Shown: one piece after another, positions 26,293 through 35,024 of the stretch
Layout of the letters: the number at the start of each line of letters is the position of its first letter
How positions within the stretch are numbered: the first letter of the stretch is position 1
Assembly: GCA_043789035.1 (NCBI GenBank)
Contig: JAYWIG010000361.1
Coordinates: 1 to 64,000, forward strand
Length of the DNA stretch: 64,000 bases
Origin: JAYWIG01 sp043789035
Lineage (GTDB): Bacteria > Pseudomonadota > Gammaproteobacteria > Burkholderiales > Burkholderiaceae_E
Direction of reading: 5' to 3'
The notes under the pieces: model-generated
What the model was told of the DNA's origin: nothing
What the model saw: the letters and a program-made list of their open reading frames with translations, nothing else
Database searches by the model: none
Made by a program: the position numbers and the translations under genes

Positions 26293-27936
26293 TTACGCGA
26301 AAAGCATTACCTCGGGCATTACAACCTCTTGCTGCGCTGGGGAACTCGCACGCTGCTGCATGATTCTGGTGCGAATTGCCGTGGCGTTCAGTTGCGGGTA
26401 CGCAGTCAATGCCTTATCAACAATTTGCTCAGCCAATTGATTCAATTGCACAAGGTTGGCGCGCATGCGTTCGTCAAACTGCGCTGGCGTCAATTCGTCT
26501 TTAAGGCCGCGATTCAATTCAGCAAACCACGGCAATGACGCTTGATCGAGCATCTGTGCTGGGTTGCTCTTACGGCTAACCTCACCCCAAGCTCGAAGGA
26601 ATAGTTGCATGTCTTTATTCAAACCTTGTACTGAAGCGAGTGTGGTTTGCATGCGGCCCATTGTCATCAAATCGGTCAATCTATTCTGGAAAAATAACTG
26701 GCACATCACACCCCAGTAATAGGTGTAGTCCCAGATCACTTTAACCGGCATGACTTCCGAATCGCCAAAGAGTTTGTACTGATCTTGATACAAAGTCAGC
26801 ATATTGTCGTAAAGCGAAAAATACACCTGCTCATAAATCGTCGAATACAGCTCAACTGTGCGCTTATTTCTATCTTGCGCAATCATCTCAGTGATGAAGG
26901 TGTTTCCTATCGCAATGAAGTCACTGCCAGGCGAGTAAAACGGATCGAGGAATAGCCCCGCCTCGCCGGTCAACGCCCAGCGCTGTGCGCCTGAATAAAC
27001 CTTCTTGCAACCGTAAGAGAACTTCTTGAAGAACGCGAAGTCTTGCAATTTGTCACGCTTGCCATCTAAATCCCTATACAACTGAGGCTGGTGGGTCTTA
27101 AACCAAACCATCGCCTTCTCGAAAGTATTGATAGTTTCGATCGGATGAATTCTCGCATCGGCCACAATCCCAACTGAATGCGAACCAGAGGCCAGAGGAA
27201 TTAACCAAGTCCAGTAACCTTCGCCACACAGATGATTGGTCGAGCGCCATCTATCGGGTGGCGTGCATCGATCAATCCAAGTTTGATCATTACTCCATTC
27301 GTTAACGTCGATACGATCCTCAATGCGAAACCAAATCGCATTGGCGTGATGCTCATTGGCTTGCGCCAGATCTAATTTACGCTTGATAAGGCCGGCACGG
27401 CCACAGGCATCAATTAACCAAGTCGCCTTTACTAGCGTTCGCTCACTGACCTGCGCAGAAGATTTGGTTTCAAACTCGATCGAATGCTCCGCGCCATTTT
27501 CGCTGAGTTCAAAATTCTTGACCATGGCTTGGTCAATAAACTCTATGCCTCTTTCAAAAGCGGTTGCTGCTAGGTAGTTCTCGAATATGCCTCTATCAAT
27601 TTGGTAGCTCGGAGTCATCAAAACTTTGCTCGCGCCGAGCTCAGTGACTTTGCTTAAATCCTCAGATTTATCATTAAAGAAAAATCGAAAACCGAACTTC
27701 TTGATTTGTGCACCGTCTAAGTGTGGCTTCAAGCCTAGCACTTGATCAAAATAATGCGCACCAATTTCTACCGAAGATTCACCGACTTTGTGAGCCGCTT
27801 CAGGCACAGGATGGATTCGACGCTCAAGCACCAAAATCGATAGATCTGCAAATTTTTGCCTAAGCTGCAAAGCCAAGGTTAAACCTGCCAAGCCGCCGCC
27901 CATTACCACCACGTCATATGACTGATGTTTTGTCAT
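26293..27936 (-). CDS. Flavin-dependent halogenase-like oxidoreductase of the polyene cluster
   Basis: A 547-residue FAD protein of the tryptophan-halogenase/CmlS superfamily. GGGLAGLTLALQL (11-23) is the FAD-binding GxGxxG loop and KVGESS is near 50-55. A Lys pair at 79-80 (IKKFGF) sits where halogenases keep the lysine that holds hypohalous acid, and WTWLIP at 242-247 is the halogenase signature WxWxIP. The match to both key features makes halogenation of the aryl head plausible, as in brominated xanthomonadins. However, relatives with desaturase or hydroxylase roles exist. A flavin reductase would have to supply FADH2; none is in the cluster. Last gene of block B, 48 nt after the glycosyltransferase. 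Confidence 0.78.
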   Translation of the reverse strand: MTKHQSYDVVVMGGGLAGLTLALQLRQKFADLSILVLERRIHPVPEAAHKVGESSVEIGAHYFDQVLGLKPHLDGAQIKKFGFRFFFNDKSEDLSKVTELGASKVLMTPSYQIDRGIFENYLAATAFERGIEFIDQAMVKNFELSENGAEHSIEFETKSSAQVSERTLVKATWLIDACGRAGLIKRKLDLAQANEHHANAIWFRIEDRIDVNEWSNDQTWIDRCTPPDRWRSTNHLCGEGYWTWLIPLASGSHSVGIVADARIHPIETINTFEKAMVWFKTHQPQLYRDLDGKRDKLQDFAFFKKFSYGCKKVYSGAQRWALTGEAGLFLDPFYSPGSDFIAIGNTFITEMIAQDRNKRTVELYSTIYEQVYFSLYDNMLTLYQDQYKLFGDSEVMPVKVIWDYTYYWGVMCQLFFQNRLTDLMTMGRMQTTLASVQGLNKDMQLFLRAWGEVSRKSNPAQMLDQASLPWFAELNRGLKDELTPAQFDERMRANLVQLNQLAEQIVDKALTAYPQLNATAIRTRIMQQRASSPAQQEVVMPEVMLFA

Positions 27937-27984
27937 TTCCTACCCTTATCAACAATTTCTATAATTCTAAGTTGAAGCAGAGAG

Positions 27985-28755
27985 TTACCGGCGAAAAACC
28001 TTACGAAAGATGAGTACCGGCAATCGGAACAAAAATGCAATAAACAAGCGAATATGCATTCCGGTAAGTAGAACATTGTCCCGGCCATACTTAAAGTGCG
28101 AAACACCACCCTCTTCGGTGGAAAAATACTTCACTGGCGCATCAATATTTACGGGCTTCAATCCCGCCCAGCAAAGCCTCACCACGAGCTCAACGTCAAA
28201 ATCGAAACGTCGCATCCAACGTGTTTTTGACATTTCTTCAATCAACGGCGCGATCGGGTAAACACGAAAACCATAGAGTGAATCACCAATGCCCTGCCAA
28301 AGCGTCTCAAGATTAGCCCACCAATTTGAAATTTTGCGGCCATTGACTCGAATCCTTGGCGCGTTGGCGTCAAACACCGGTTTGCCAAGAACAAGCGCAT
28401 TATTGTCTTTCATCGATTCGGCCATAAACTGGGGTATGAGTTGAGCCGGGTGCTGCCCATCTGAATCCATGGCAAGCAGGTGCGTAAACCCAGCCTGAAG
28501 AGCAATTTCGGCGCCGTGTAGCACTGCGCCACCCTTACCTTGATTTTCAGCTAATACTAGAACTCGCAACCCAGGATCAACCTGACTCATAGCAACAAGC
28601 TTCTTCTTGGAGCCGTCGGTTGAACCATCAACAACTACCCAAACAGGATTCCAATGTTCTCTTGCCTGCTCAACCGTTTGCAGAACTTTATCGCCAGGGT
28701 TGTAACTAGGAATTAGAACTAAATGTGATTTAGACGGCTGACTTACGACTGCCAT
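27985..28755 (-). CDS. Family 2 glycosyltransferase
   Basis: A 256-residue GT-A protein: LVLIPSYNPGDKVLQTV at the start, VVVDGSTDGSKK near 47-58, and the metal-binding DSDGQHP (DxD) near 98. The C-terminal LFIAFLFRLPVLIFRKVFRR segment is hydrophobic and basic and can attach it to the inner membrane. It resembles dolichol-phosphate-mannose-synthase-like enzymes seen in APE and xanthomonadin clusters, where sugar transfer to the polyene head or lipid carrier is proposed. The start is ATG 28755: the longer open frame upstream lies inside the PlsC-like gene and has no similarity. One nt separates the two genes. Confidence 0.85.
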   Translation of the reverse strand: MAVVSQPSKSHLVLIPSYNPGDKVLQTVEQAREHWNPVWVVVDGSTDGSKKKLVAMSQVDPGLRVLVLAENQGKGGAVLHGAEIALQAGFTHLLAMDSDGQHPAQLIPQFMAESMKDNNALVLGKPVFDANAPRIRVNGRKISNWWANLETLWQGIGDSLYGFRVYPIAPLIEEMSKTRWMRRFDFDVELVVRLCWAGLKPVNIDAPVKYFSTEEGGVSHFKYGRDNVLLTGMHIRLFIAFLFRLPVLIFRKVFRR

Positions 28756-28756
28756 T

Positions 28757-29608
28757 TTATGTCTTATGTTGCTCACGTTTATCAAACCTATGGCCACAGG
28801 GCCCAAGAGCTTCGGAAAAGTCGAGCTGTAATTCATCAATAAACCTGCGCAAGTCCTCCGGCGGCTCGTAGCGTTTGCCAAGGCGAGCACGATATATCAA
28901 TGGGAAATTCGGCTTCTTCAGTACCGGCCAATTCTTTCCTAAGAACTCAGTATTCGATTCTAGATAAACCGCTTGGACACTTGCGCCCGATCGTTTCGCA
29001 AGCAGTGCAGTTACGCCTTTGAATTCATTTACTGGCAAACTAACCGTGCGGGTGGATTCGGGAAACACCAACAATTGCCCACCCTCCTCTAACGATTTCA
29101 CGCCGAGGCGCACCATTGTCTCAAGCGAATCATTACGAACATAACCTGCAAGTCTCGCGCCTCCACATAACGCTAAGTTATCCCACAGCGAAGCCTTCAT
29201 AATGCAAACGACGTTTGGTAAACGAGACATAACAAAAACCGCATCCAATAGGCTGGGGTGATTAGGCGCCAGAATTAACTTCTCGACCCCTTTCAATGCA
29301 TCTAGGGCGCTAAGGTCAATTTTTACTATTCCGGTCAATCGCAAAAAAGTCACATAAGTCTTAAAAACCGTGTGAATACCCCAGCGCCCAAGTTGCCGTG
29401 CTTGAGCTTTCGGCAATACCCATCTGAGCAAATCGGCCAGCAAACTATTTGTCAATGTAAAAATTACAAAGACCAACCAACCCACATAAAGGACAAACAA
29501 TCCGTAAAGGCCATATATAAACGAATTTTGACTTAATGCCTGCGTCTCATTAGGGCTTTGCGAGCCGGTCGACTTCGACACTGATGGTCCAGTGTCGTAC
29601 TTAATCAT
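28757..29608 (-). CDS. PlsC-like 1-acyl-glycerol-phosphate acyltransferase
   Basis: A 283-residue membrane-associated acyltransferase. The HxxxxD motif is in APNHPSLLDAVFVMS near 115-130 and the second conserved block is FPESTRT near 180. A long hydrophobic segment near 28-60 should span or enter the inner membrane. Inside the polyene cluster, it is a second acyltransferase besides the LpxL-like one and could esterify the glycerol or sugar head. It overlaps the MipA gene by 8 nt and is followed by the glycosyltransferase 1 nt later. Confidence 0.85.
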   Translation of the reverse strand: MIKYDTGPSVSKSTGSQSPNETQALSQNSFIYGLYGLFVLYVGWLVFVIFTLTNSLLADLLRWVLPKAQARQLGRWGIHTVFKTYVTFLRLTGIVKIDLSALDALKGVEKLILAPNHPSLLDAVFVMSRLPNVVCIMKASLWDNLALCGGARLAGYVRNDSLETMVRLGVKSLEEGGQLLVFPESTRTVSLPVNEFKGVTALLAKRSGASVQAVYLESNTEFLGKNWPVLKKPNFPLIYRARLGKRYEPPEDLRRFIDELQLDFSEALGPCGHRFDKREQHKT

Positions 29609-30539
29609 CAGCTTGAACCATCGCAGAGGACTGCGAAAATATCCAACTTACAGCCAAACCCAATGTGACAAACTGCTTTTTTCGAACCAAAGGACTATCT
29701 TCGAAGGTTGCTCCTGAAAGATTGTCGTACTTTGCAAACGCTCCCACCCATGTATTGCCATAGCGTTTTGAGCCACCGACCAAAACATTAAATCCGCCAT
29801 AACCAGATTTACCTTGGTAGCTAGGCCTGCTAGCAGTACTGTAGGCTTGGGGTACGCCATAAAAATAGTCTGCGTAAGAACCACTCTGAAAAACTGGTCC
29901 TCCTCGAACCCCAGCTACCCAACCAGTGCCAGCAAAATTGCGCACGTCGTATGCCAACTGAGGCTGAAACACAAAGCCAGCACCATTAAAGTCAGATCTC
30001 ATCACGCCCCGAAACGGAATGCGGGCTGTTATTGCCGAATTTTTATCGTCACTGCGCCACAAAGAGGCAATCAAAAGTGGGCCCACTTCGAGAGTGGCCT
30101 TCAATCCAGGCATGCCCGCTCTAGCTGAATTGTTCGTACTGCTCACCGGAATTGACCCGCTAACGCTGACATCAAGTTCGAGCGAATCAGTTTTAAAAAG
30201 CAAACCGCGCCCACCCTCTCGGTCAAGCTTTAATCGTTCCCCGCGATAAACAAAATATGGCAGTGGCAACCCTAGGTTTCTAAACTCATCCGAACCACGA
30301 TATACCGGAAGCCTCAGGGCAGAAACGCCAGCCCCTAGTTCCCACAACGGTTTTTCATCAGCTTTTGCCGAGCCAACCAGCAAGTTGCCGATAACAAAAA
30401 CGGCCGTACTAAGGCCACCCAGCGAAAACCGCGCAACGATTGCCCTTGAACAGCGATTTTCTATGCAATTTATGGAGATAAACAAAGTAGCCTTTTTTTG
30501 GATCTTCACAATGTTAACTGCTAGACGTTCGGCCAACAA
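29601..30539 (-). CDS. MipA/OmpV-family outer-membrane protein
   Basis: A 312-residue beta-barrel precursor. A signal-like hydrophobic stretch (about residues 40-60, ending VGSAKA) precedes the mature N-terminus. WELGAGVSALRLPVYRGSDE and LPLPYFVYRGERLKLDREGG are the MipA/OmpV opening motifs. The end, GLAVSWIFSQS, has the aromatic pattern of an outer-membrane barrel, although about eight residues follow it. MipA relatives were described as scaffolds for murein enzymes, but most are uncharacterised. In this cluster it might help insert or display the pigment in the outer membrane. The start is uncertain: TTG at 30539, or an in-frame GTG ten codons later, without a clear RBS. Confidence 0.8.
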   Translation of the reverse strand: MLAERLAVNIVKIQKKATLFISINCIENRCSRAIVARFSLGGLSTAVFVIGNLLVGSAKADEKPLWELGAGVSALRLPVYRGSDEFRNLGLPLPYFVYRGERLKLDREGGRGLLFKTDSLELDVSVSGSIPVSSTNNSARAGMPGLKATLEVGPLLIASLWRSDDKNSAITARIPFRGVMRSDFNGAGFVFQPQLAYDVRNFAGTGWVAGVRGGPVFQSGSYADYFYGVPQAYSTASRPSYQGKSGYGGFNVLVGGSKRYGNTWVGAFAKYDNLSGATFEDSPLVRKKQFVTLGLAVSWIFSQSSAMVQADD

Positions 30540-30614
30540 AAAGGTCGTCGCCTCGCTGATTGTAGGCAGGACTACTCTAAAGCCTGCTGACCTAAGCTAA
30601 ACTTGCGGCTATAA

Positions 30615-31283
30615 ATGAAGTTCATCAAAATAATCATCGCAATAGGAGCCGTAGCAGGCTATTTCGCAGTAATGTACCAAAGCGCTTTTGCGGCCGATTC
30701 CGGCTCCAGAACATTGGTTCTCACCGTCTTAGCCTGGCAGGTATTTGCTCAATGGATTTTGTGGAAACAAGGCAAACGGGCAATTGCCATCGCTCTAAGC
30801 ATCGTTTGTATACCTTTCTTCTATTTCTATGAGCATTTAGATTCGATTCAGTGGGTGAATTTAATTCCGAATAGCCTGATTTACGGGTCACTAGCCTTGA
30901 TGTTCGCCAAGACACTTGCCAAAGGGCAGACACCACTGGTTACGCAGCTGGCCACAAGAATTGAAGGGCCATTGCCTGCAGCCATCGAAAACTATACTCG
31001 GCAGGTGACCCTAGCGTGGGCTATATTTTTCGCGTTGAATGTTGTAATTAGCATAGCGCTCTACTATTTGGTTTCATTTGCAGCTTGGTCACTATTCTCC
31101 AATGTCTATTCAACGCCGCTGCTCATAGGCATGTTTGCGCTCGAATTCGCGTATCGAAAAATACGCTACCGGCAATACAAAACAGCCTCGTTCGCCGATG
31201 GCATGAAAGCATTTATGTCCCACGGCGAAGATGCCAAAGACAGTGAACTAATTAAAGAGGCCAAGAAAGGCGAGCGTGACTAA
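30615..31283 (+). CDS. COG4648-family membrane protein (ApeG-like)
   Basis: A 222-residue inner-membrane protein with about five to six hydrophobic segments (4-20, 33-52, 55-72, 80-98, 128-150 and 160-180) and a soluble C-terminal tail that is Lys/Glu-rich. It looks like the COG4648 proteins found in almost every APE cluster (ApeG position). Their function is not established; no enzymatic motif is visible. It is the first gene of block C, divergent from the MipA gene (75 nt between), and its end overlaps the deacetylase start by 8 nt. Confidence 0.72.
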   Translation: MKFIKIIIAIGAVAGYFAVMYQSAFAADSGSRTLVLTVLAWQVFAQWILWKQGKRAIAIALSIVCIPFFYFYEHLDSIQWVNLIPNSLIYGSLALMFAKTLAKGQTPLVTQLATRIEGPLPAAIENYTRQVTLAWAIFFALNVVISIALYYLVSFAAWSLFSNVYSTPLLIGMFALEFAYRKIRYRQYKTASFADGMKAFMSHGEDAKDSELIKEAKKGERD

Positions 31284-32100
31284 AAGACGCTGGCAGCCTT
31301 CAGCAGCCATTTGGGCATCTACAGCGCTACATGGTGCGGCCTTTGCAAGTTGCGTCATAGCGCCGGCAAGCTGGCCTGTGGCTCTCGGCGCTATCGCGGC
31401 TAATCACGCAGGCTTAACAGCGGCCGGCTTATGGCCAAAGAGTCGATTACTTGGGCCCAATATTCGAAGACTGAACAAAGCCGCTATCGCTAGTAACAAA
31501 ATAGCGTTGACATTCGATGACGGCCCCAACCCACAAATCACACCCTGGGTTCTCGACATTCTCGATAGTTACAACACTAAGGCAACGTTTTTTTGCATTG
31601 GTCAATCAATAAGCAAACATGCGGCGCTCGCAAGGCAAATCATTGCCAGAGGCCATGCGATCGAAAATCACAGCCAACACCACCTACATGCGTTTTCCAC
31701 ATTTGGGCTGAAACGATTAAAAGTAGAGATCGAAGAAGCTCAAAAAACGATTACGGATACCGTGGGGATTACGCCGACCCTATTTCGAGCTCCGGCGGGG
31801 TTAAGAAGCCCGCTACTGGAGCCGGTGTTGGCACAAATGGGTTTACGCCTAGTGAGCTGGACTCACCGGGGGTTCGATACTGTTGAGAAAAGTCCTGACA
31901 AAGTATTTACACGCCTCACCAAAAGTTTGCAGGCGGGCGATATCCTTTTATTGCACGACGGCAACCCTGGTTACATCGGTGGAAGAAGCAATGCGGCACT
32001 AGGTCATAGCCATATTGAAACCATGCTCGTACGCCTCCTGACAACATTTGCCGAACGCAATCTGCAAAGCGTAGCAATAACCCAAGAACACATCACGTAA
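31276..32100 (+). CDS. Membrane-anchored polysaccharide deacetylase (NodB fold)
   Basis: A 274-residue protein with an N-terminal pair of hydrophobic segments (about 10-50) and a NodB domain. LTFDDGPNPQITPWVLDIL near 76-94 has the Asp-Asp metal and catalytic motif 1. NHSQHHLHAF near 133 is the His-x3-His motif 2, RAPAGLRSP is motif 3 and LLLHDGNP is motif 5, so it should be an active metal-dependent amide or ester deacylase. A substrate such as an N-acetyl-sugar head group added by the neighbouring glycosyltransferase is plausible but unproven. Start is GTG at 31276. Confidence 0.85.
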   Translation: MTKRRWQPSAAIWASTALHGAAFASCVIAPASWPVALGAIAANHAGLTAAGLWPKSRLLGPNIRRLNKAAIASNKIALTFDDGPNPQITPWVLDILDSYNTKATFFCIGQSISKHAALARQIIARGHAIENHSQHHLHAFSTFGLKRLKVEIEEAQKTITDTVGITPTLFRAPAGLRSPLLEPVLAQMGLRLVSWTHRGFDTVEKSPDKVFTRLTKSLQAGDILLLHDGNPGYIGGRSNAALGHSHIETMLVRLLTTFAERNLQSVAITQEHIT

Positions 32101-32120
32101 TTTATATCAATCACTAATTC

Positions 32121-32861
32121 ATGAGCTCTACTGTTAACTTTATACCTGTTGTTGAACTGGCTGCACAACCCTACATTCAAGCAGGTAAATTTGCTTGGCA
32201 CTGGGCCAAAGGAAAACTAAGTGGTGACCCAGCCTTCGCACATATATTGCGATTAGGTCTTATCAAAGATGGCGATAAAGTCATCGATATTGGTTGTGGC
32301 CAAGGGCTTTTTGCTTCATGTCTTTGGGCGGCCGAACAACAACAAACTAAAGGCTTGTGGTTTCAAGGCTGGTCTCCCGCACCAAGAAACGTCAAAGTAC
32401 ACGGCATTGAACTCATGCAGTCCGATGTTGATCGAGCCAACGAAGCACTCAAAAATATCGCAGGTCTGGCAAGTTTTGAATGTGCGGATATGTGCAAGGC
32501 AAATTTTGAACCATGCAACGTCGTAGTGGTCTTAGATGTGCTTCATTACGTCAACTATGACAACCAAAATGACGTGCTCAATCGCATTGCAAAGGCATTG
32601 CGCGAAGGTGCAACGTCGACTTCAAATGGTAAGTTGTTGCTTAGAGTAGGGGACGCTTCAGCTGGCCTGCCCTTTAAAATTAGTAATTGGGTCGACCATG
32701 TGGTGACTTTTGCCAGAGGCCACAGGTTACCACGACTGTACTGCCGAAGCGTTAAGGAGTGGACGCAATTTCTGTCAGTGATCGGCTTTAGCGTTCAGCC
32801 AATGGCAATGCATGAAGGCACGCCATTTGCCAACATCATGCTGATTTGCGAGTTGCAGTAA
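32121..32861 (+). CDS. Class I SAM-dependent methyltransferase of the polyene cluster
   Basis: A 246-residue Rossmann methyltransferase: VIDIGCGQGLFASCLWAAE near 54-72 is motif I, VHGIELMQSDVDRANEAL near 93 is the acidic loop binding the ribose, and VVVLDVLHYV near 134 is motif IV. Many aryl polyenes carry an O-methyl or C-methyl on the aromatic ring, so ring methylation is the simplest role. The insertion around residues 75-92 is Gln/Trp-rich. ATG at 32121, 20 nt after the deacetylase. Confidence 0.78.
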   Translation: MSSTVNFIPVVELAAQPYIQAGKFAWHWAKGKLSGDPAFAHILRLGLIKDGDKVIDIGCGQGLFASCLWAAEQQQTKGLWFQGWSPAPRNVKVHGIELMQSDVDRANEALKNIAGLASFECADMCKANFEPCNVVVVLDVLHYVNYDNQNDVLNRIAKALREGATSTSNGKLLLRVGDASAGLPFKISNWVDHVVTFARGHRLPRLYCRSVKEWTQFLSVIGFSVQPMAMHEGTPFANIMLICELQ

Positions 32862-32944
32862 CCGCAAAAGCACCCGTTTTACTGCAATATATAGCGGCAA
32901 TCTGGGAAAACTTGAGCATGTAGAATAGAGTAAAGGAGGTACCT

Positions 32945-33223
32945 ATGCTACAAAAGATTATGAATGATTTTCTGTTAACACAGCCTAGCGTAACACCTGA
33001 GAAGCTGGCAGATCGAAGTTTAAAGATGGTTGATTTGGGATTAGATTCTTTGGGTGTCGTGGAGATGCTTTTTGAGGTCGAAGATCGATATGGCATACAC
33101 ATTGAAGATGCCATGCAGTTCCAATCTATGACACTCGACCAAGTGATGGTACATATCGAGAAAATTATTCGAAACAAACATGGTGGTGAACTTCCCACAG
33201 CTCTCGCTTCTGATAAAACCTAA
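32945..33223 (+). CDS. Acyl carrier protein 2 of the aryl polyene cluster
   Basis: A 92-residue carrier protein with the phosphopantetheine Ser35 in DLGLDSLGVVEML. It is preceded by the strongest ribosome-binding site of the cluster (AAAGGAGGT, 32934-32942), consistent with the high dose carrier proteins need. An 83-nt gap separates it from the methyltransferase, so an internal promoter is possible. It lies directly before a ketosynthase and is therefore the likely elongation ACP, complementing the ligase-coupled ACP at 16314. Confidence 0.88.
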   Translation: MLQKIMNDFLLTQPSVTPEKLADRSLKMVDLGLDSLGVVEMLFEVEDRYGIHIEDAMQFQSMTLDQVMVHIEKIIRNKHGGELPTALASDKT

Positions 33224-33265
33224 AAACCAGTCGGCTTTCTAAGCCGCAAAGATCTCTGAGACAAG

Positions 33266-34519
33266 ATGCGCAAAGTACTCATTAAAGGAATCGGAATGAT
33301 CACCTCATTGGGGCTTGATCGAGATTCAAGTTTTCAAACTGCACTTTCTGGCAAAAGCGCAATCTCTCCAGCACCAGCATCCATTCTTGAGTACTTACCC
33401 CACGCATTGGCTGCCCAACTTCCGATAGGTTTGGAGGCTAAGCTTATCGGTACCGATTCGCGCCTTGATCGAGCAACTCAATTAGCTATGATCGCTACTA
33501 GGGAAGCTATTGCCGATGCGGGCTTCAAGCCATCGGATGACCAAAGACATCGAGTGGGAATATATGCTGGTATAGGCCTTGGTGGTGCGCAGACTATTGA
33601 TAGCTTGTATGTACGCTTCATAGAGCAGCTTCAACGTCCGGATTCAGTGCATCGCGACCCTACAATTGTCAACCCTCTCACCGTGCCACGGATGATGGCA
33701 AATGCGGCTTGCGCTGGTATTGCTATCGAAAATCGATTGCACGGGCCAAGCTATACATTTAGCGTTGCTTGCTCTTCTTCAGCAATTGCGATTGGAGAGG
33801 CTTATCGCGCTATACGTCACGGCTATATCGACACAGCGATCGTTCTGGGTACTGAAGCCATGATTAATCTTGGCGCCTATATTGGTTGGAACGCCCTGCG
33901 TGTGATGGCAAAGCCCAGAGCAGGCGCACCTGAAACTAGTTGCCGCCCTTTTGATGCAGAACGCACGGGTTTTAGTATTGGAGAAGGATCCGCCGCGATG
34001 ATTCTTGAGGCCGATGACGGCTCTTCTAGCTGCCAACGAAAGCCCTATGCAGAGATTTGCGGTTTTGGTACGAATACCGACGGAACTCACATCACAATGC
34101 CGTCATCGCAGGGCCAGGTGCTTGCGCTGCTTGCAGCAATTAAAGATTCTGGCCTAGCGCCTGAAAGTGTTGGCTACATCAATGCGCATGGCACAGCGAC
34201 AGATGCAGGCGATGTGACAGAAACCCAAACAATTCGCACGGTTTTCGGCCCGCATGCGGATAACTTGGCCGTGAGCTCCACCAAAGGGGCCCATGGTCAT
34301 ACGATTGGCGCCGCGGGAGCAATCGAGTTTGCCCTAAGTGTATTGGCACTTCAAAACGGCGATGTACCACCGACGGCGAATCTCGACCAAGCCGGTAAAG
34401 GTTGCGACCTAGACTTTGTACCCAGGGTGAGTCGAAAAATATCTAACCTCGAAGTAGTGATGTCAAACTCGTTTGCGTTCGGTGGCACCAACGCGTCGTT
34501 AATTGCGAAGCGGGTGTAG
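33266..34519 (+). CDS. Second beta-ketoacyl-ACP synthase of the cluster
   Basis: A 417-residue KAS I/II-type enzyme. Cys169 lies in SVACSSSAIAIG, and the His residues in NAHGTATDAGD and KGAHGHTIGAAG; the C-terminal VMSNSFAFGGTNAS is intact. Having two complete ketosynthases plus one Cys-less partner matches APE gene sets, where one KS may start and the other elongate. The C-terminus overlaps the next dehydratase if that gene uses its upstream TTG start. Confidence 0.9.
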   Translation: MRKVLIKGIGMITSLGLDRDSSFQTALSGKSAISPAPASILEYLPHALAAQLPIGLEAKLIGTDSRLDRATQLAMIATREAIADAGFKPSDDQRHRVGIYAGIGLGGAQTIDSLYVRFIEQLQRPDSVHRDPTIVNPLTVPRMMANAACAGIAIENRLHGPSYTFSVACSSSAIAIGEAYRAIRHGYIDTAIVLGTEAMINLGAYIGWNALRVMAKPRAGAPETSCRPFDAERTGFSIGEGSAAMILEADDGSSSCQRKPYAEICGFGTNTDGTHITMPSSQGQVLALLAAIKDSGLAPESVGYINAHGTATDAGDVTETQTIRTVFGPHADNLAVSSTKGAHGHTIGAAGAIEFALSVLALQNGDVPPTANLDQAGKGCDLDFVPRVSRKISNLEVVMSNSFAFGGTNASLIAKRV

Positions 34520-35024
34520 CGAGGTGGAATCATCAATCTCAATTGACTATCCCTTGCATTTGGATGCGAGCGCTATTGAGCGCTTTATTCCGCATCGAAA
34601 ACCGATGAGATTTGCCGAAACTGTGACAGTGCTGGCTCACAATCACTACCAGGGAACGGCAATTTTTTCCGCAAACTCTTTTGTGTTGCAAGGCCATTTC
34701 CCTGGGCACCCAATCGTACCTGGTGTGATGATTATTGAAGCTGGCGCACAAATCGCCGCCGCCGGATTGCGAGCAGGAGACCCACGAGCCCGAGATGCCG
34801 CGATAGGGCGATTAGGTGTTTTGTTGGCAATTCGTAAGTGCTTTTTTCGATTACCTGTTTTGCCTGAACAACGCCTAGACTACGAACTGCAATGCAGACA
34901 ACTTTCTGATTCTGCCGTAAACATTTGCGGACAAGTCCATAGCCGCGGCATCCTGGTTGCCACTCTCGAGTTTGCGTTTGGACAAATCGAAGCTGATCGT
35001 TTACCCCACGGTTCTCAAGCCTAA
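34503..35024 (+). CDS. 3-hydroxyacyl-ACP dehydratase (FabZ-like)
   Basis: A 173-residue hotdog dehydratase: RFIPHRKPMRFAETV near 29 and the catalytic FVLQGHFPGHPIVPGVMIIEA near 58-78, both close to FabZ. It is the third dehydratase-like gene of the cluster, the only one with the full FabZ GHFPxxPxxPG block. Start is uncertain: TTG at 34503 inside the ketosynthase gene or GTG at 34524 just after its stop; neither has a good Shine-Dalgarno. Its stop shares a base with the PAP2 start (TAATG). Confidence 0.85.
   Translation: MRSGCSEVESSISIDYPLHLDASAIERFIPHRKPMRFAETVTVLAHNHYQGTAIFSANSFVLQGHFPGHPIVPGVMIIEAGAQIAAAGLRAGDPRARDAAIGRLGVLLAIRKCFFRLPVLPEQRLDYELQCRQLSDSAVNICGQVHSRGILVATLEFAFGQIEADRLPHGSQA

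Noticed and set aside
28756..28890. Upstream extension of the glycosyltransferase
   Set aside because: The extra 45 residues lie inside the PlsC-like gene and show no glycosyltransferase features; the ATG at 28755 fits the GT2 start.
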